Below, in pieces: positions 1 through 12,151 of a stretch of DNA of 64,000 bases. Origin of the DNA: Metallyticus violacea (taxonomy: Eukaryota; Arthropoda; Insecta; Mantodea; Metallyticidae); contig CM060831.1 in the NCBI GenBank assembly GCA_030762175.1, positions 140,779,501-140,843,500 of the forward strand, in the 5' to 3' direction. A program made the translations under genes and the position numbers. How positions within the stretch are numbered: the first letter of the stretch is position 1; the number at the start of each line of letters is the position of its first letter. Under the pieces are notes generated by a model. The model did no database searches and had not been told where the DNA came from. It saw only the letters and a program-made list of their open reading frames with translations.

Positions 1-870
1 AAATGTAAGATTACTTGAACCTTACCGATTACAACAATATAACGATTATAGTCTCATTCTAATGAATAAATTACGAATTACATTCACTAAAAAGTTACAT
101 TTACAAGTTAAATTCATCACACAAGCAATTTTATATGTAATTAAATTATTTTTACTTGTTTATATGCAAGCATTGATTGCTGGTAGCACAGTCAGATTCG
201 TCACGCAGTAAAAACGTAATTGATCTTCACGGGTATGCGCTATACTCTGACTGCAGTGTGACAACGCCACTCGCTCTCTTCTATAGCCATGCTCCTTATA
301 TTCCAAAGTACATCAGACTTTCTCTGATTTAAATACATTAGTTTGAAAGTTATAAGGGTAAAGCAGGGGCCGAGAACGAGTGAAACACCCCGTTTATTGT
401 ACAACTGTGAACGTGTTGTGTTATCACTTGTCTCTTCACACATACTCAAGTCAGCCAGCCGTTATCTAGGCTGCTAGCCTCGACTTCCGAGCGCTCCGGT
501 TTCTAGATCGAGATATCGATCAGCTCGACTCGGATTCTCGGCTCAGATCTACTAGACCGACAAACAATCCGTAATATCCAATTTCACAGTTGGAAATTGC
601 ATCGTAATTGTCTTGCTTTTCCAGATTTGACTCGGCGGCAAACAGGAAATGTATATTTTATGTGGATGTTAAACACCTGACTAGGTGATTCTCAAGGTGC
701 TGCTTAGGGAAGCATGCTAAGAAAGCACTTGTGCATGAAAATGTGCGAAATAGTTCCTGCTTCCCTGGTGCTACTTGATGCAAAACACATTTAGCTCTAA
801 TATACACGGAAATTTACCTAGCCTGACAAGAAATCTAAAAGTTTAGTTTTTCTTCCATTTAGTACTACAA
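1..870. other. No gene recognised
   Basis: AT-rich sequence with no convincing coding signal. A GC-richer patch near 470-560 contains several restriction-site-like short palindromes but no motif I can name. Confidence 0.5.
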
Positions 871-1101
871 CCTTGGCCTGCCGCAGCGACCTCTGCTTCC
901 TCTACCTCCGTCTTACACTTTATCAGCTTACCGGCACCCCACGACTCCCTAGATCGAGGAAGCCAGGCAGCTTCCCAAATATTCTAACGAAGTGGGTGGA
1001 CCCTGTCCCAGACCTATCTAACTTAGAAAAATTCTTAAGTACATATCGGGAATCAAATCCAGACCTCCCGGCCAGCAGCCAGCAATTCTAACTTCTATAC
1101 C
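871..1101 (-). repeat. SINE-like repeat, family D, copy 1
   Basis: Reads on the minus strand. The right end carries a tRNA-like box B: the plus strand shows GGGAATCAAATCC, the reverse complement of a GGNTTGATTCCC box. The copy shares a string of blocks with 14966-15242: AGGCAGCT, a GGGTGGA block, CCAGACCT, CTAACT, and the box B region. The two copies diverge mainly by indels. Both the matching blocks and the tRNA-like head are seen directly; calling it a SINE is inference. Confidence 0.6.
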
Positions 1102-1359
1102 AAGGAGGACAATTATTTTATCATCCTTTTAATTTATAGTATACTTCAATATTTCTATTTTCTATAATCATTGGTTTAGTTCGCTGGAATGGACACTCTG
1201 GCATCACACAAAGAACACACTTGCATTAGGAAAACTCTCGGGCTCGCACCAAATTTGAGCTTTAGACCATTTACTTAACTCTGAATTCGTTTTTCTATAA
1301 GACGCCGCAGTTGCTCACTAGAGGGTCATCCTTTGATTGCCTTATGCTACGCCAGATTG

Positions 1360-1780
1360 CCACGAGTTACCCAAATGAGTATTTTTTGGGATATAAGTGA
1401 TCCTATATTGATGCACTTCTAGGAAAAGAATCGCACTTTGATAATACTGCATACAGTAATATGCTGGTGTACATGTTGAAACGCATTATTAAGTCGAAAC
1501 GCCACAGACTTAACTCAATAAGTGTGTTGTTGCTTCACGATAATGCCCGCTGTATAATGCTATTATTTGAATTTAGAGATGTTGAACCAGCGGACTTCCA
1601 GTTTTCGGGCCTATGAAATAATATAAATATTTTGAAAGACTCTTATTTGCAGATAAAAATGAAGTAATGGACGGCGTGGCAAATTGTTGAAAGTTTCTTA
1701 ATAGCATCTGCAAACTCAATGTAAACTAGACCAAGTGTGTTGCAAAGAAGGCTGATTATATCAAAAAATAGACTCGTATC
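1360..1780 (+). pseudogene. Decayed mariner transposase, C-terminal half
   Basis: Broken translation in shifting frames gives, in order, an SIFWD block (family VFWD), a KSKRHRLNS block, the catalytic LLHDNAR motif holding the second aspartate, a shortened EPADFQF block where SPDLAPSDF is expected, and a terminal TKCVAKKADYIKK matching the usual mariner end KCV..GDYVEK. There are stops and frameshifts throughout and no N-terminal half. Its motifs differ from the 22.7 and 39.6 kb copies, so it is a different mariner lineage. Confidence 0.65.
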
Positions 1781-2340
1781 CCAGTACATTTTTATTATAA
1801 AAGTCCTGTTATTTAATGACTTTCCCTTATATGTTTAAAATAAGGATGTTTTCTGTATATATGGGAGTATAATGAATTGTTGTTGCTACTGTTGAGTGCA
1901 CGAGTATACACACATTGCCTTTCAGGTTTATTTTGGTCTCACTTGCTATTTTATGTTCAGCATTGGTCTGATTTGATTCACTTTGTTCATAGGAAGGTCT
2001 CGAAGATACCATACATTCAAAGTTTCACAACGAAGTGTTTCTCTCTCAATTGAATACAGTGTAAATAAACGCTTCCCACTCGACGAAATGCGGCGTTTCA
2101 CCTGCGCCGTTGGAAAACAAACATTGGGGAGTAGCAGAATATTTGAGGTCTAAAGGCGGCAAAGAAAACTGCATATAAAGGGAAAGAACATCTATATCGT
2201 CTTTATTTTTGTATCTCGTTCTTTACTAGCAAGAAAACACGATTAAGCTAATTGCCTGGAATATTTTTGAAGGTTTTGAGGGAAAAATCAACACATATAG
2301 TTCTTTAAATTTTAATGAGCATGTTCTAGTTATGTTGGCT
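1781..2340. other. No gene recognised
   Basis: AT-rich sequence after the mariner relic. Only short open frames; no repeat partner found inside the window. Confidence 0.4.
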
Positions 2341-2480
2341 TCTTCCTTGGTCTTGTAGTCAGCACGTCTGCCTGAAAATACCCAGATCTCTGGTTTGAAT
2401 CCCGTAAAGTGAGTTTTCAGTAGGATTTTTTTTCCAAACTTTTTCCTTGCCACAAGTGAATGCCAGGTAACTTTTAATTG
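2341..2480 (+). repeat. tRNA-like SINE, family C, copy 1
   Basis: The head has GTCTTGTAGTCAGC (box A position) and TGGTTTGAATCCC (box B), followed by a tail ending in CCAGGTAACTTTTAA. The same order of blocks occurs at 20521-20660. Intact enough to recognise by eye but clearly old. Confidence 0.65.
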
Positions 2481-3150
2481 TTGCGAAATGTTGTTGTTTA
2501 TGCACTTAACCCTTCGTTGTAATAGTTATGTTTCAAAGAAAATTTTTCTGTATAATAGCGAATATACAATGGGACACTTGTAGTTGCAGTTTTCTGGAAC
2601 ATATACTTAAATTGGTTTTATATTCATATATGCCTCAATACAAGGCTACCGATATCTTTAAAATATTTCGTGAAACGTTGGGTAAAAGGAACCCGTTTAA
2701 TTTTGTTTGAAATCATTGGAAATATTTGGTTAACTAGGTTAATATTTGACTTGCCTATTTGCCTCTGAATGTGTTTGGTTTTGGCCGAAATCCTATACTT
2801 CAATTTCAATTTTATGTAGAATTTGTTCTAGTTTGACTAAAAAGCTGCAGATAGAAATAACATCTAGTAAAAGTGTACCAAAAATAGGGTTAGCTCATTT
2901 TTTTCAACACTTAAGTCTCTGAGGAAATACTTCCATTTCTTAAAACATTGCTAGTCTGCCATTCTAAGCAAAGCTCCGATTCTCTGTTTCATATGTCTTT
3001 TACAGAATTTAATTTAAATTTCTCGTGTTCCTCCTATATAATGGAATTTAAAAAAAATATTAATATCCCATTTCTTGCACGTAAGAGATGTTGCAGACCA
3101 GATATTTTAACATTCGAAACCTGTGTTGTTTCTGTGAACGATTGTGTTTG
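2481..3150. other. No gene recognised
   Basis: AT-rich. It runs up to the pyrimidine tract described in the next entry and could be intron if that exon is real. Confidence 0.35.
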
Positions 3151-3159
3151 AATTGCAGT

Positions 3160-3302
3160 TTTTTTTTCTTTTTTCTTTCTATAGGGACCATTTGCCAGGG
3201 GTTACTGTTTCCACCAACAGATATCAGGATAGAGTTCAGTCAACCACTTCAAGTGTCATCTAGTATTATGCTACAGTATGCTAGGGCATATGATGACTGG
3301 TA
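3160..3302 (+). other. Candidate terminal exon (unproven)
   Basis: A long pyrimidine tract ends in CTATAG at about 3183, a good splice acceptor. Downstream, one frame reads DHLPGVTVSTNRYQDRV and continues to a TAG after a C-terminal SSVI, the form of a class I PDZ-binding end. A second frame is open for 38 codons to the TAA at 3301. I do not recognise the protein. The AT-rich DNA that follows could be a 3' UTR. The alternative is chance: pyrimidine tracts are common and the frame is only about 25 codons. Confidence 0.2.
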
Positions 3303-3476
3303 ATTTTGTTCAGTGACCTATTTCCGGTATGAAGTTATTTGACTTGCCGTAAATCTATGTCAGGGGAACCTAAGTTCTTCCTGTAGAACTTGCGCTCTTC
3401 CCAAAATACCTACCGACTTTGCCCATGTTTGAACTCGCAAATATTGGGATCCAGAGAAAAGTACACAAATTATAAA

Positions 3477-3480
<4 letters not shown>

Positions 3481-3510
<30 letters not shown>
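3481..3510. repeat. (CA)15 microsatellite
   Basis: Fifteen perfect CA repeats, preceded by imperfect AAAC and followed by TACATG. Confidence 0.97.
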
Positions 3511-3514
<4 letters not shown>

Positions 3515-5163
3515 TGAAAATGACAGCAGGTAAACGAAAAAGAAAAACTGAAAATTAAATAGTAGAAGGGAAATTGTTTGAAGGACTATAATATTTTAAA
3601 TATATGCGAACTCTTACCAATAATAATTTAACTTAATGTACAAAAGAACAAAATACAAAGTGGAAATACAGCATGTTATGCAAATGTACAGTTGCTCAAA
3701 AACAGACACATTGGTAGAAACAGTAAACAAAGTTCTACAAAGCATTAAAAAGAGTAGTAGTAGCCACTGCTGAAGAAACGTGAACTATGACAAATGCAGA
3801 TGAAAATTTGAAGACTGTTAGAGAATTAGATATGGCTATAATTAGAAAACTAGTGGATGAGCAATACATTGTGCAATTTATTAAGCACAAAGGATAAGAT
3901 GACTGAGACGTTTAGAGAGAATGATTAAAAGTGAAATTTCTAAAATAAAGGAAAACCAAAGATGAGATAATGGCACATTTATGGAAAATTAAACTTGAGA
4001 GAATGGAAAGTAAGGCAGAAGATAATGGAAATAGTGTAAGGAGCAAGACTCAGCAAAAGCTGCAACGTCAAAGAAGACGATGATTTACTTTAGTTTTGAT
4101 TCCAACCATTTTAAAGGTTTAAACCAGTTAGGTATTATTTTAGTCAATTTATTTATCGTTTTTTGAAATTTGCCTTTTTTGACATGGCTAAAACCCTTCA
4201 CTGTTCTCCACCGTTCTTGAAATGCAATAAAGACTTCCTTATGTAGGAAGTTAGACGGGTTAGTTGTCTGTTGAACTAAATTTGACTAAATATTACTAGG
4301 AATGTTAGACTTTTGCGGGTTCCAGATTCATGTGCATTCATTCGTCGTACTAAATATCTTTGACTGGAGCGGTGAGTTATTCGCTGCTGATCTTGGGGTT
4401 CCAGGCTCAGAAACCTTTCAAGGAAGATTTGAAATGACTGGAAACTCGAGAGTATCAAAGATTGGCATGATAGCACACCATTTTTTTTTTCACGAAACTA
4501 TGCACGTTAATCTGCTTTGCTAAGTTCTTTTCGCATGTTTAGGTGTAGTCATTTTGTGTTTAAAGTCTATGCCGATTGAATAACACAGGTCTTGCTTTGA
4601 AGAATCCAGCAAGCGTGACAGCTAAAATAGATTCTCTCCTGAGCATTGCTATCCAGCGGACAAGAAGTTGCATGGCTCTTGGCTAGAATTTTTGGGAGCA
4701 CTGTGACCCAGATGACTTGTAATATATATTGTAGTTTTAGGAAGTAATGCAGCAATATATTTTGCACTGTATCTCAGAAATTTATAAAACTATCATATGA
4801 GCTTTTTGTGAGATTTAAGAGTGCACTAAAGACGCTGTGTAAACTTTAGTTTATGCTCTAATGCGCATAAAAAGTTTTTAAAAAAATAAATCTCCTTTCC
4901 CAATAACTTAAAATGTTGACACAAAATATGCATTTTTTTCAGGATTGGCTGCACCAATCTTGTTGAATATTTGCACACACATAATTATGTAAATGTGAAG
5001 TGTGGTAATTAGAAGTATTTAAACTCGCTATTGATATAAATCAACATTAATAAGTAATGACAAATATTTATAATTTTTTTTAAAATTTGAAATGTAATTT
5101 TTTTCAAGCAACTAGCATAGATATATTATTCTGATTCCAAGAGGACGTTGCTTGCAGTTTGTC
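3511..5163. other. No gene recognised
   Basis: Purine-rich DNA at 3700-4080 followed by AT-rich sequence with several AATAAA-like words. No protein family or repeat partner was recognised. It would be 3' UTR if the exon at 3.2 kb is real. Confidence 0.35.
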
Positions 5164-5186
5164 AAAAAAAAAAAAAAAAAAAAAAA
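5164..5186 (+). repeat. A23 homopolymer
   Basis: Twenty-three A in a row. The sequence just upstream shows no SINE or LINE that it would terminate. Confidence 0.95.
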
Positions 5187-6024
5187 TCATTCCAATTCCA
5201 CCAATAGTTTATAAGAAAAAGGCATGTTTATGTTACAGAGTTTTCAATTTTTTAAAAAGAATTTATTTTGTTTTACATTTTTTAAACGTGCATTAGAGAT
5301 TTAAATTTTACACAGCATCTTTAGTTAAGTTTTCTTAATATATCACAAAATTTCATATTGATAGCTGTAAAACTTTCTGAGATAAAGTGTAAAATGTATA
5401 CTGTTCCATTTATTTCTTAGCTTTACACTTCTTGTTACCTTAAAATGTTGGAAGTTATAATAGTAAAATAAGAATTATCTTGTTAAATTGCACTATATTG
5501 CTTTATTTGTAAAGCGTAATTGTTCATAAATAATGTCTTTTAGATAGCTGTGAGCATTTTAAAGATATTTTAGTATTGTATAATTTGTATCTTATTCAAA
5601 TTGTTTCCATTGAGATTTGTATGTAAATGTTTACAACCCAGTTTACCATTCTTCTTTTGTGCCTCATTTTATGTATCTACGTAGTTGGATGGGCTGTACA
5701 TTCTTGAAGAAATTTTACAATATATATTTTCAGAATCATACATAAATCGCCATTTAAATATCTGATGCATTGATGAACTTTTTATATATAAATTTTCTGA
5801 AGCATTTATTCTTTGGTGCAGTTTTTACACTTCACGTATTTCTAAACAGCTGCATTATTACAATAATTATTTGGTTTTTCTTTAATAAGTAATTATTTGT
5901 ATAAAGGAAAGTTTTTCTTGAAAGGTGCTGAATTACTCTTCTTCCAATTTAACGAACCACACACACACACATTTCCACAGTACCTTTGGGGCTTTATATA
6001 TATCTTTTTCGCACCTATTCTATT
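5187..6024. other. No gene recognised
   Basis: Very AT-rich, with many homopolymeric T and A runs and no open frame of note. Confidence 0.45.
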
Positions 6025-6352
6025 TACATTACTTGCCATTAAAATTGCAACTCATTGTGCGTGTTCAGAATAACCATGCAGAAGTGACCCTTTCCTTCGG
6101 TTGTTTGATGGAGCCATTGGGATCTTTCACGTCTGTGTGTTCGTCCTACCTCGTACACTGACCTCGTATTGGTTTCGTTGGGGATCTCGTATTTCATCCA
6201 ACACGAGTACTATTTCTAGGAATGACACCTCGCACTAATACATCACAATTCTCCCTTGATCAAATTCAGATACCTCTGGTATTGCTGTCGAAAAGGTTGG
6301 GTCATTTAACGCGTCTCTTATGGGCGTTGCAGTTTTAATTGCCAGCAGTGTA
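6025..6352 (-). mobile_element. Tc1-like deletion derivative, copy 1
   Basis: The left end TACATTACTTGCCATTAAAA and the inverted right end TACACTGCTGGCAATTAAAA are terminal inverted repeats of about 27 bp, each continuing into TGCAAC. Inside on the minus strand is EVSEFDQGRIVMY, the start of a Tc1 transposase DNA-binding domain (family form LDRGRI..YR). Nearly all of the transposase is missing, so the 328-bp element is non-autonomous. The copy at 17068 has the same internal layout. Confidence 0.7.
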
Positions 6353-6603
6353 TGTAGCACAAATTTGACTGACTGTGCCAGACTGTGATTATAAATCACG
6401 AAAGTTAGTACCGCCATGATGTCATTTAAAACTCATAATAAGAAGCATTAACTTATATTATAAGAGATGTTAAAATAATGCTCCACAGAGGCAATAAATT
6501 GTCGGTTTGTAACACGTTTCTTATCATGAGAGATCCTGTCTCTAGTAATTTTTGAACAAGTTGGCGAACAAGTAATATGTCTATGGAACACGATGACCAT
6601 ACC

Positions 6604-6862
6604 GCCACGGGTGGCCGAGGTCGTTAAGGCGCGGACTCGTGAGCGGAAGGTATGGGGTTCGAATCCCACCAGGATGGTCCTCTCTGACTGGGTTTTTTCC
6701 CAGGATTTTCCTCAGTCCTCATAACTGGCAAATACCAGAGAGGTACCCTAAACCTAGGCCCGGAACGTTTCCTTCCTTAAAAAATTCTTTCCCAATACAT
6801 CAGTTCATGTTGTTCACCGCCGGTGGTGTCTAAATAGTAAAAACAGCCGTTAAACACCATAA
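6604..6862 (+). repeat. tRNA-derived SINE, family B, copy 1 (full length)
   Basis: The tRNA-like head has box A GTGGCCGAGGTCGTTAAGG and box B GGGGTTCGAATCCCACCAGGA, resembling a Leu/Ser-type tRNA. The body includes GACTGGGTTTTTTCCCAGG, TCCTCAGTCCTCAT, TACCCTAAACCTAGGCC and CCTTCCTTAAAAAATTC. It ends with GCCGTTAAACACCATAAAAAAA. Other copies are at 31381, 35921, 59025 (partial) and 63877. Box A and box B would form an internal RNA polymerase III promoter. Confidence 0.88.
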
Positions 6863-7470
6863 AAAAACGAAAGTTACTTCACTTTTATTCAAGAGATCGC
6901 TTTAGCATATTATAATGTTTGTCACGTGTCACCGTATTATAAATTATGAAGTTGAAAGTTAGCCCGTGGTCAGAAAGTGGTCGCCTGAGCGTGGTTGTAA
7001 ACTATCAAGTGAAATTCACGCGTCCGTTGGCGTGTGAACAATCGAAGCGCGCTCTAGAAATGTGTTTCCCAAACGTGCCACTGGAATCGATGGGGCGCAT
7101 TGATCGCCGGAAGAGAAATGAGAGATCGGATTTTTACCATCTACTCGTGCAGTGTTAGGCATCATATTTACTACCTATAAAAGGGGAAACTTTCGTCTTC
7201 GAATGTCAGCGTATTACCACATCGTACAAAGGGAACCCATCAGATGCAAGCCTGCAGTAACAAAATGTTTACCTCGCTTCTTTTACTCTAGATGCGGAAT
7301 CATGGAACTCTCCATCAGTAGCACGAGTCACGCAAAGTGGCGGGATGCTGTTAATAAATGAAGGCAATGTACCGGTAAAAGGATGGCCTGTGGAGGATAG
7401 CACAAACTACCATCAGATAATATCGTGTAAAAGCACTCGCTTTGTACTCAGCCGTGATGGAGAGCAGAGG
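6863..7470. other. No gene recognised
   Basis: Contains a candidate core promoter (separate entry) and short overlapping open frames, none with a recognisable domain. Confidence 0.35.
7176..7210 (+). promoter_or_regulatory. Candidate TATA/initiator core promoter
   Basis: TATAAAAGG starts at 7176, and a GTCAGC initiator-like word lies about 31 bases downstream, the spacing expected for an arthropod RNA polymerase II promoter. No downstream gene was recognised. Confidence 0.2.
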
Positions 7471-7493
7471 AAAAAAAAAAAAAAAAAAAAAAA
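7471..7493 (+). repeat. A23 homopolymer
   Basis: Twenty-three A followed by purine-rich GAGGAAAAG. No retroelement body was seen upstream. Confidence 0.95.
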
Positions 7494-8339
7494 GAGGAAA
7501 AGTGAGAGGGAATGGAAGAATCAACGCTACAGTCCCCATTTAGGTTAGTTTTCTATCGTGATTGGATTTGGGAATTCAGAAGCGGCTCTTGCCAAACACT
7601 TCCTGTTTAAACATCAGACCTGCAAAATGGAATCAAGTTTTAATGCACAGTCCGAATTGCGTTCCCAGGTTCACTCTTGGGAAGGGTAAAAACCCATTTA
7701 CAATGAATACCCTAAGAATGTAAATGGTAGCGTAAACGTAAGAAGTCGTGCACAATTAAACAAAAATATGTCAGTAAACCTTAGCTACACAAAAATGACA
7801 TTTTAAACCTATTAAAAGTAAAACGTTTGCTCAATGTTTTGGTGAAAAAAGCAAGCATAACTTTGTTCACTACTTTCGATACTCAGCAGCCACACGACAA
7901 TAATTTTTTTGTAGTAAACCCTTGTATTGTTATCCTTTCTAAAGAGCTTTAAATGCGACCGATTTATTCATTTTTTGATTGGACACTCAATAGTTCCTTT
8001 TCCTTTCAGTATGTCTCATAGAATTTGTTTTGAAAATGATTCCCTGTCCTTTATTTTTACGTTGTCTTAACCAGTTTTGTTTTTAGTATTCTATTTGTTC
8101 ATTTTTGTTAGAGTTATTTTTGGCCTGCGTCCGTAGTTAAGCGAAAGCCGCCAAGGTCGTTGCCAGTCGCCGATATGGACATGTTCTCTTAGCATTGCTT
8201 TTATCAACAATAGCAAGCGCACTCATAATGAGTAAATGTTATAGAAGTTGTTAGACGTAGTTTCTGCTTGAAGAAACGTCCTTTAAATAAATTTGCATTA
8301 ACTGTTTCCGTAATTTTCATGTTCTGTTATATTTTCTTT
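7494..8339. other. No gene recognised
   Basis: AT-rich, with a small GC-richer patch at 8110-8170. No coding signal. Confidence 0.4.
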
Positions 8340-8391
8340 GAGTCGGGAGTTATTTCTATATTTTAGAGTCGGGAGTTATTTCTATATTTTA
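8340..8391. repeat. Perfect 26-bp tandem duplication
   Basis: The unit GAGTCGGGAGTTATTTCTAT plus ATTTTA occurs twice head to tail with no mismatch. Its perfection suggests a recent duplication. Confidence 0.95.
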
Positions 8392-8521
8392 ATGACAACA
8401 TTTCAATTCAATACACTACAGTAAAATGTATTTTACTAACACAGTGTAATTAATAAGATTAACACTCTGCATTATTTCAAATACTCTATTATACTGATTT
8501 CTCAATCACAAACTTTCTTAG

Positions 8522-8768
8522 GTTTACTTTCTATAAGGATGCTTTTTAACATCTTTGATAATTAACGTCTCATTCAATTCAGAGCGTGAAACTGCCGATA
8601 AATTTTGCACACATGCCTCTTTTTTCAGGCCTGAGGTTTTCTTACATGCTATAATTCTAGGACACAGGAGCAACGGCTTTACTACCCTTTCGAAGGAAGC
8701 CATTTTTACGCCCTAAAATATCAATTGACTCTGGCTGGGTTTGAACCCGCGACGTTGGAACTACGATG
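8522..8768 (-). repeat. tRNA-derived SINE, family A, copy 1 (old)
   Basis: The inverted head includes GGGTTTGAACCCGCGA (box B, minus strand). The tail on the plus strand reads CTCATTCAATTCAGAGCGTG, then AAACTGCCGATAAATTTTGC. Box A is lost or strongly mutated. It is the most diverged A copy in the window. Confidence 0.75.
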
Positions 8769-10890
8769 CAAATATAGAAAATTATTGGAATATTTACCTT
8801 TTGAAAGTATTCAAAAAGTATTTAAATTGTCTATATAAATTGAATGTGTTTCTATATATGTACAAAACCAAATTTATAAACTTAAAAAGTAATAAATAAT
8901 CACGATATAAAAAGTTTCTGGTAGAAAGTAACTGGACATATATGTAGCTTCTCTGATCATGGTAACGTCTTATAAGCTTCTTGCAATTTTCGTGAAGAAC
9001 GTCCTGGAACCGAAGCTATACCGATGATGGTTTTGAACATGACAAGAGAAAGTAAACAAAAAATAGAACATGGCATGTCGTGGAATCGATACTGTTGTAT
9101 ACAGGTGTCATTCTGAGCCTCATTTCTGCACACGATTGAGCGGACACGATAGACATTGTTTCTGCTTCGCCGTCATCGATTCCGAAATCGACATGCCTGG
9201 CACTTGGCGGTGGGTGGACAAGTGCCTGATACTGACAAGGGGACAATGGTGTGCAGTGTGCAGGACAGCTACTCTCCCCAGAACACACCTGTACTAGAAA
9301 TGCAGCTCATCCAGAAACCATCGGCTCACTCTCTCTCTCTTGATTTTAATAATATCCTACAGAGTTGCTTCACATGTAGTGGAAGGAAAATATGTCAGTT
9401 ATACCTTCATCAGTAAGCGCTGCGTTGGTGATAAACTGTCATGTACAACAATAATGCTTCCGGCTTTATGACTACCATTGGATAAAGAAATATAACCTAT
9501 GCCTACATCGTAGTCCGTTATTTTATATATATATATACTGCTCTAACTAATCCCCTTCTCTGCCACATTTCTCTTCTAACACTGAACAGCGTTGATTAAA
9601 CAGCCGTTAGCTATTTAGTTATAATTATTGTTTCGAAAATCGTGACTCTTAAGGTACTTTTTATCTAATTTTCAGAAATAAATGGGTCAGATCTGGGCTA
9701 TATGGAGGATGAAGTAAACTTTTTTAATATTAATGGTTACTGCACACCTCTATTTCATTAACTATAGCTGCAGAAGCTATTATAACCACCACTATCTTAC
9801 TAAACGACTGAATGGAGGCTTAGCTTTTCATATAACCCACCAAAAATGAAATAGCTGACATTTTGGATGGGACAGTTGAGTAATGGCTGTCTAGGAAGAG
9901 GGAGTATTAAAAAAAAAAAAGCATCTTCATGATTTTCAGCAATATTATCTCAAGCTTTTGCTTAATACATGCTTTATAGAAGAGTGTGTGTGCCTTTTTC
10001 TCCCTTATACAATTTCAAATCCTTTAGCTGATCTGAACGAATTTTGGGCACTCTTTAGAACAGGCAAGAATGTACGTACGTTTAATGTATAATGCAGAGA
10101 AACTGTCCCTTCTCTGTTTTTTTTCCCTCCCTTATACACATAAATACAGAGTGGAAGGGAAATTTACTAACAATCTTTCAGAGGCTGCTGTTCAGGGATG
10201 CTGATTGGATGTTTTAATATAGGAAACACATTATCTTCGGCGACTCATCCCAGAATAATTTGATGTTGAAGTGTTAGACATGTATCGTCTCTTGGACGGA
10301 GATAAATACATTTTGAAATATTACAGAGGAAAATTCTGTACATGTTATGAAAAGTTAGTTAACCGCTTATCGCCTTCCAATGCCAAGGAACAGATACCGT
10401 ACAAATTACACAACATTACAAAGAAAAATAAAACAACCTTAGTAGAACAAAACTATACAGGGTGTCCAAAACTCCTTTTACACTTTACTTGATCCGTTGG
10501 ATGTAGGAAAGTAGTGCGTTATATGCAGAGAAGTACAGGCATTTATGTTGGTTTAAATAGGCAGGCAAAAAGGCAATTAAAATACTAAAAAATAGGCAGT
10601 AATATAATTAAAAAAGAAATTTATTAAAAGTGAAAACAGAGAGTAATATCTCAAAATTTAACGAAAATAGGTATTCTGTTTTTATTTCATAATTTAAGTA
10701 CTTAATCTTACTTTTCTTATCTTGGTTACAAGCAACAGTAGATTTTTTAAGATAATTAACTGTCATAATTAGCCTCTTGTTAAAGAGAACATTTTTCATC
10801 GTGAAAAAGAACGTTCTACTTCCACTGAAGGGATTGGAATACATTTAAAACAGCTATTTCGGAAGGACTCAGAATATTCACCTTTCATTG
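8769..10890. other. No gene recognised
   Basis: A GC-richer island at about 9080-9300 is open for 75-90 codons on both strands, but neither product was recognised. A word resembling a transposon terminus, ACAGGGTGTCCAAAACTCC, sits at about 10458 with no partner found. The rest is AT-rich. Confidence 0.35.
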
Positions 10891-11123
10891 TTGATTTGTT
10901 TTATTTAGGGCGCTCTTTAATATCTCAAGTCATCAGCGTCGCATTCAATTCAGGGCGTGAAACGGCCGACAAATTTTGCTCAGAAGCCGCTTCTTTCAGG
11001 CTTTGAGTTTCTTTTTCGTGCCGTAAATGTACGGCACGGGACCCAAGACTTTACTTCCCTTCCGAAGGAAATCATACTTAGGATTTTTACGCCCGAAAAA
11101 ATCCATCGATCCTGGCCGGTTAC
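10891..11123 (-). repeat. SINE family A, copy 2 (head truncated)
   Basis: The body is well preserved: AGGGCGTGAAACGGCCGACA, CTTCCCTTCCGAAGGAA and TTACGCCCGAAAAAATCCAT. The copy stops at CCTGGCCGGTTA, so on the minus strand the tRNA head (boxes A and B) is missing. Confidence 0.85.
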
Positions 11124-11860
11124 ACCTTTCAGGACATCAAGAAAATGTTGATCAAGACAAAGTAAAGCAGTTTTGAATAGTCCTGGCAAATGAGATAAAG
11201 ATACGACGTGGTTTCTGGTCGAGTTCATTACGGGTTTATAGGAGAATCAGGTTAGTATCTATTCCTCTTACTTCCATACTGAAGACATTTTAAGGATGGT
11301 TTATGGCACAGCTGTACCGCTCTCACCTTTCTCGCTTGCAATTATTTCTTACATTTATGCAGCTGAGAAGTTATTCTTCCCCAAATATTTTCCTAGAATT
11401 GTCTCGCACAGATCGATACATGATCATTCGCCAGGATTCAAAACTACAGTACTTCCCTCATCAACTCTATTTCCTGGTATTCGTATGCCCGAGGTAGCCG
11501 TGCGTTCCTTTCACTAATGAAGTTTGTGCTATTTAAGAGCTTAAGTGAATGGGTTGAGGAGAAACATAACAAGATTTAATACATGTTTTTGTGAGGCAAC
11601 ATGCCATTTAATTTTTATAACTTTTTTCACTTCGATATACTGAAATTATTTTCTTTTTTAAATACGTAAATAATCGCAGAAAAAAACTATAACGATCCAA
11701 AATAGTCAAAAAACAAAGGGAAAAAAAAAAAACAAAATAAAAACTGTCCCTACCAACCAATATATATATGGAAAATGTTAATTTCTATCTGAGTCTGAAA
11801 TATATCCACCCAGATGTATTAATATGTGAAACCAATGGGCAATTGTTCTTTCTCTCCTCG
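11124..11860. other. No gene recognised
   Basis: Two overlapping open frames of 64 and 73 codons near 11300 show no domain. AT-rich from 11560. Confidence 0.35.
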
Positions 11861-11911
11861 AGATGCCACTCTGGACTCTGAACGCTATCTCAAAAGAAAT
11901 AGTGGCTCGAT

Positions 11912-12139
11912 GTGGGCACAAGTGCTTTAAATGTGGAAGAGCATGCGTTGGCCCACCAACGACCAATTACCTTGAAAACAACGGGCGGCATCATGAAAGA
12001 CTTACCGTCACAACCAACGTTATTGAAATGGAAGAAGGCTTTTGTCACGGGAAGTGTTCTTCACAAGGCAAATATTGGGAAACCGAGCACTCGAACCGCT
12101 ACTTGTGCCGTTGTGGAGGAATTGTATTTTCCGAAGTGA
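11912..12139 (+). pseudogene. Transposase N-terminal (helix-turn-helix) relic
   Basis: The 75-codon frame includes PSQPTLLKWKKAFVTGSVL and KANIGKPSTRTATCAVVEE. This follows the order of the N-terminal helix-turn-helix of insect transposases related to the Tc1/mariner superfamily (form ...TIL.W..KF..TGSV..K...GRPRT...VE.V), where the helix 3 region precedes a GRP-like linker. No DDE catalytic region follows in place. A second frame starting at 11863 contains several cysteines but does not match a zinc knuckle. Identification is by pattern memory only. Confidence 0.4.
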
Positions 12140-12151
12140 CTGCCATAAATG

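Noticed and set aside
3700..4080. Possible LINE 3' coding remnant in purine-rich DNA
   Set aside because: Lys/Glu-rich frames with stops; no reverse-transcriptase or endonuclease block could be aligned.
9016..9416. Overlapping 75-90-codon frames on both strands near 9.1-9.4 kb
   Set aside because: Mutually overlapping frames in a GC-richer patch; none matches a known protein, and stop-poor GC-rich DNA explains them.
10451..10480. Terminus of a DNA transposon (ACAGGGTGTCC...)
   Set aside because: No inverted partner or transposase was found nearby.
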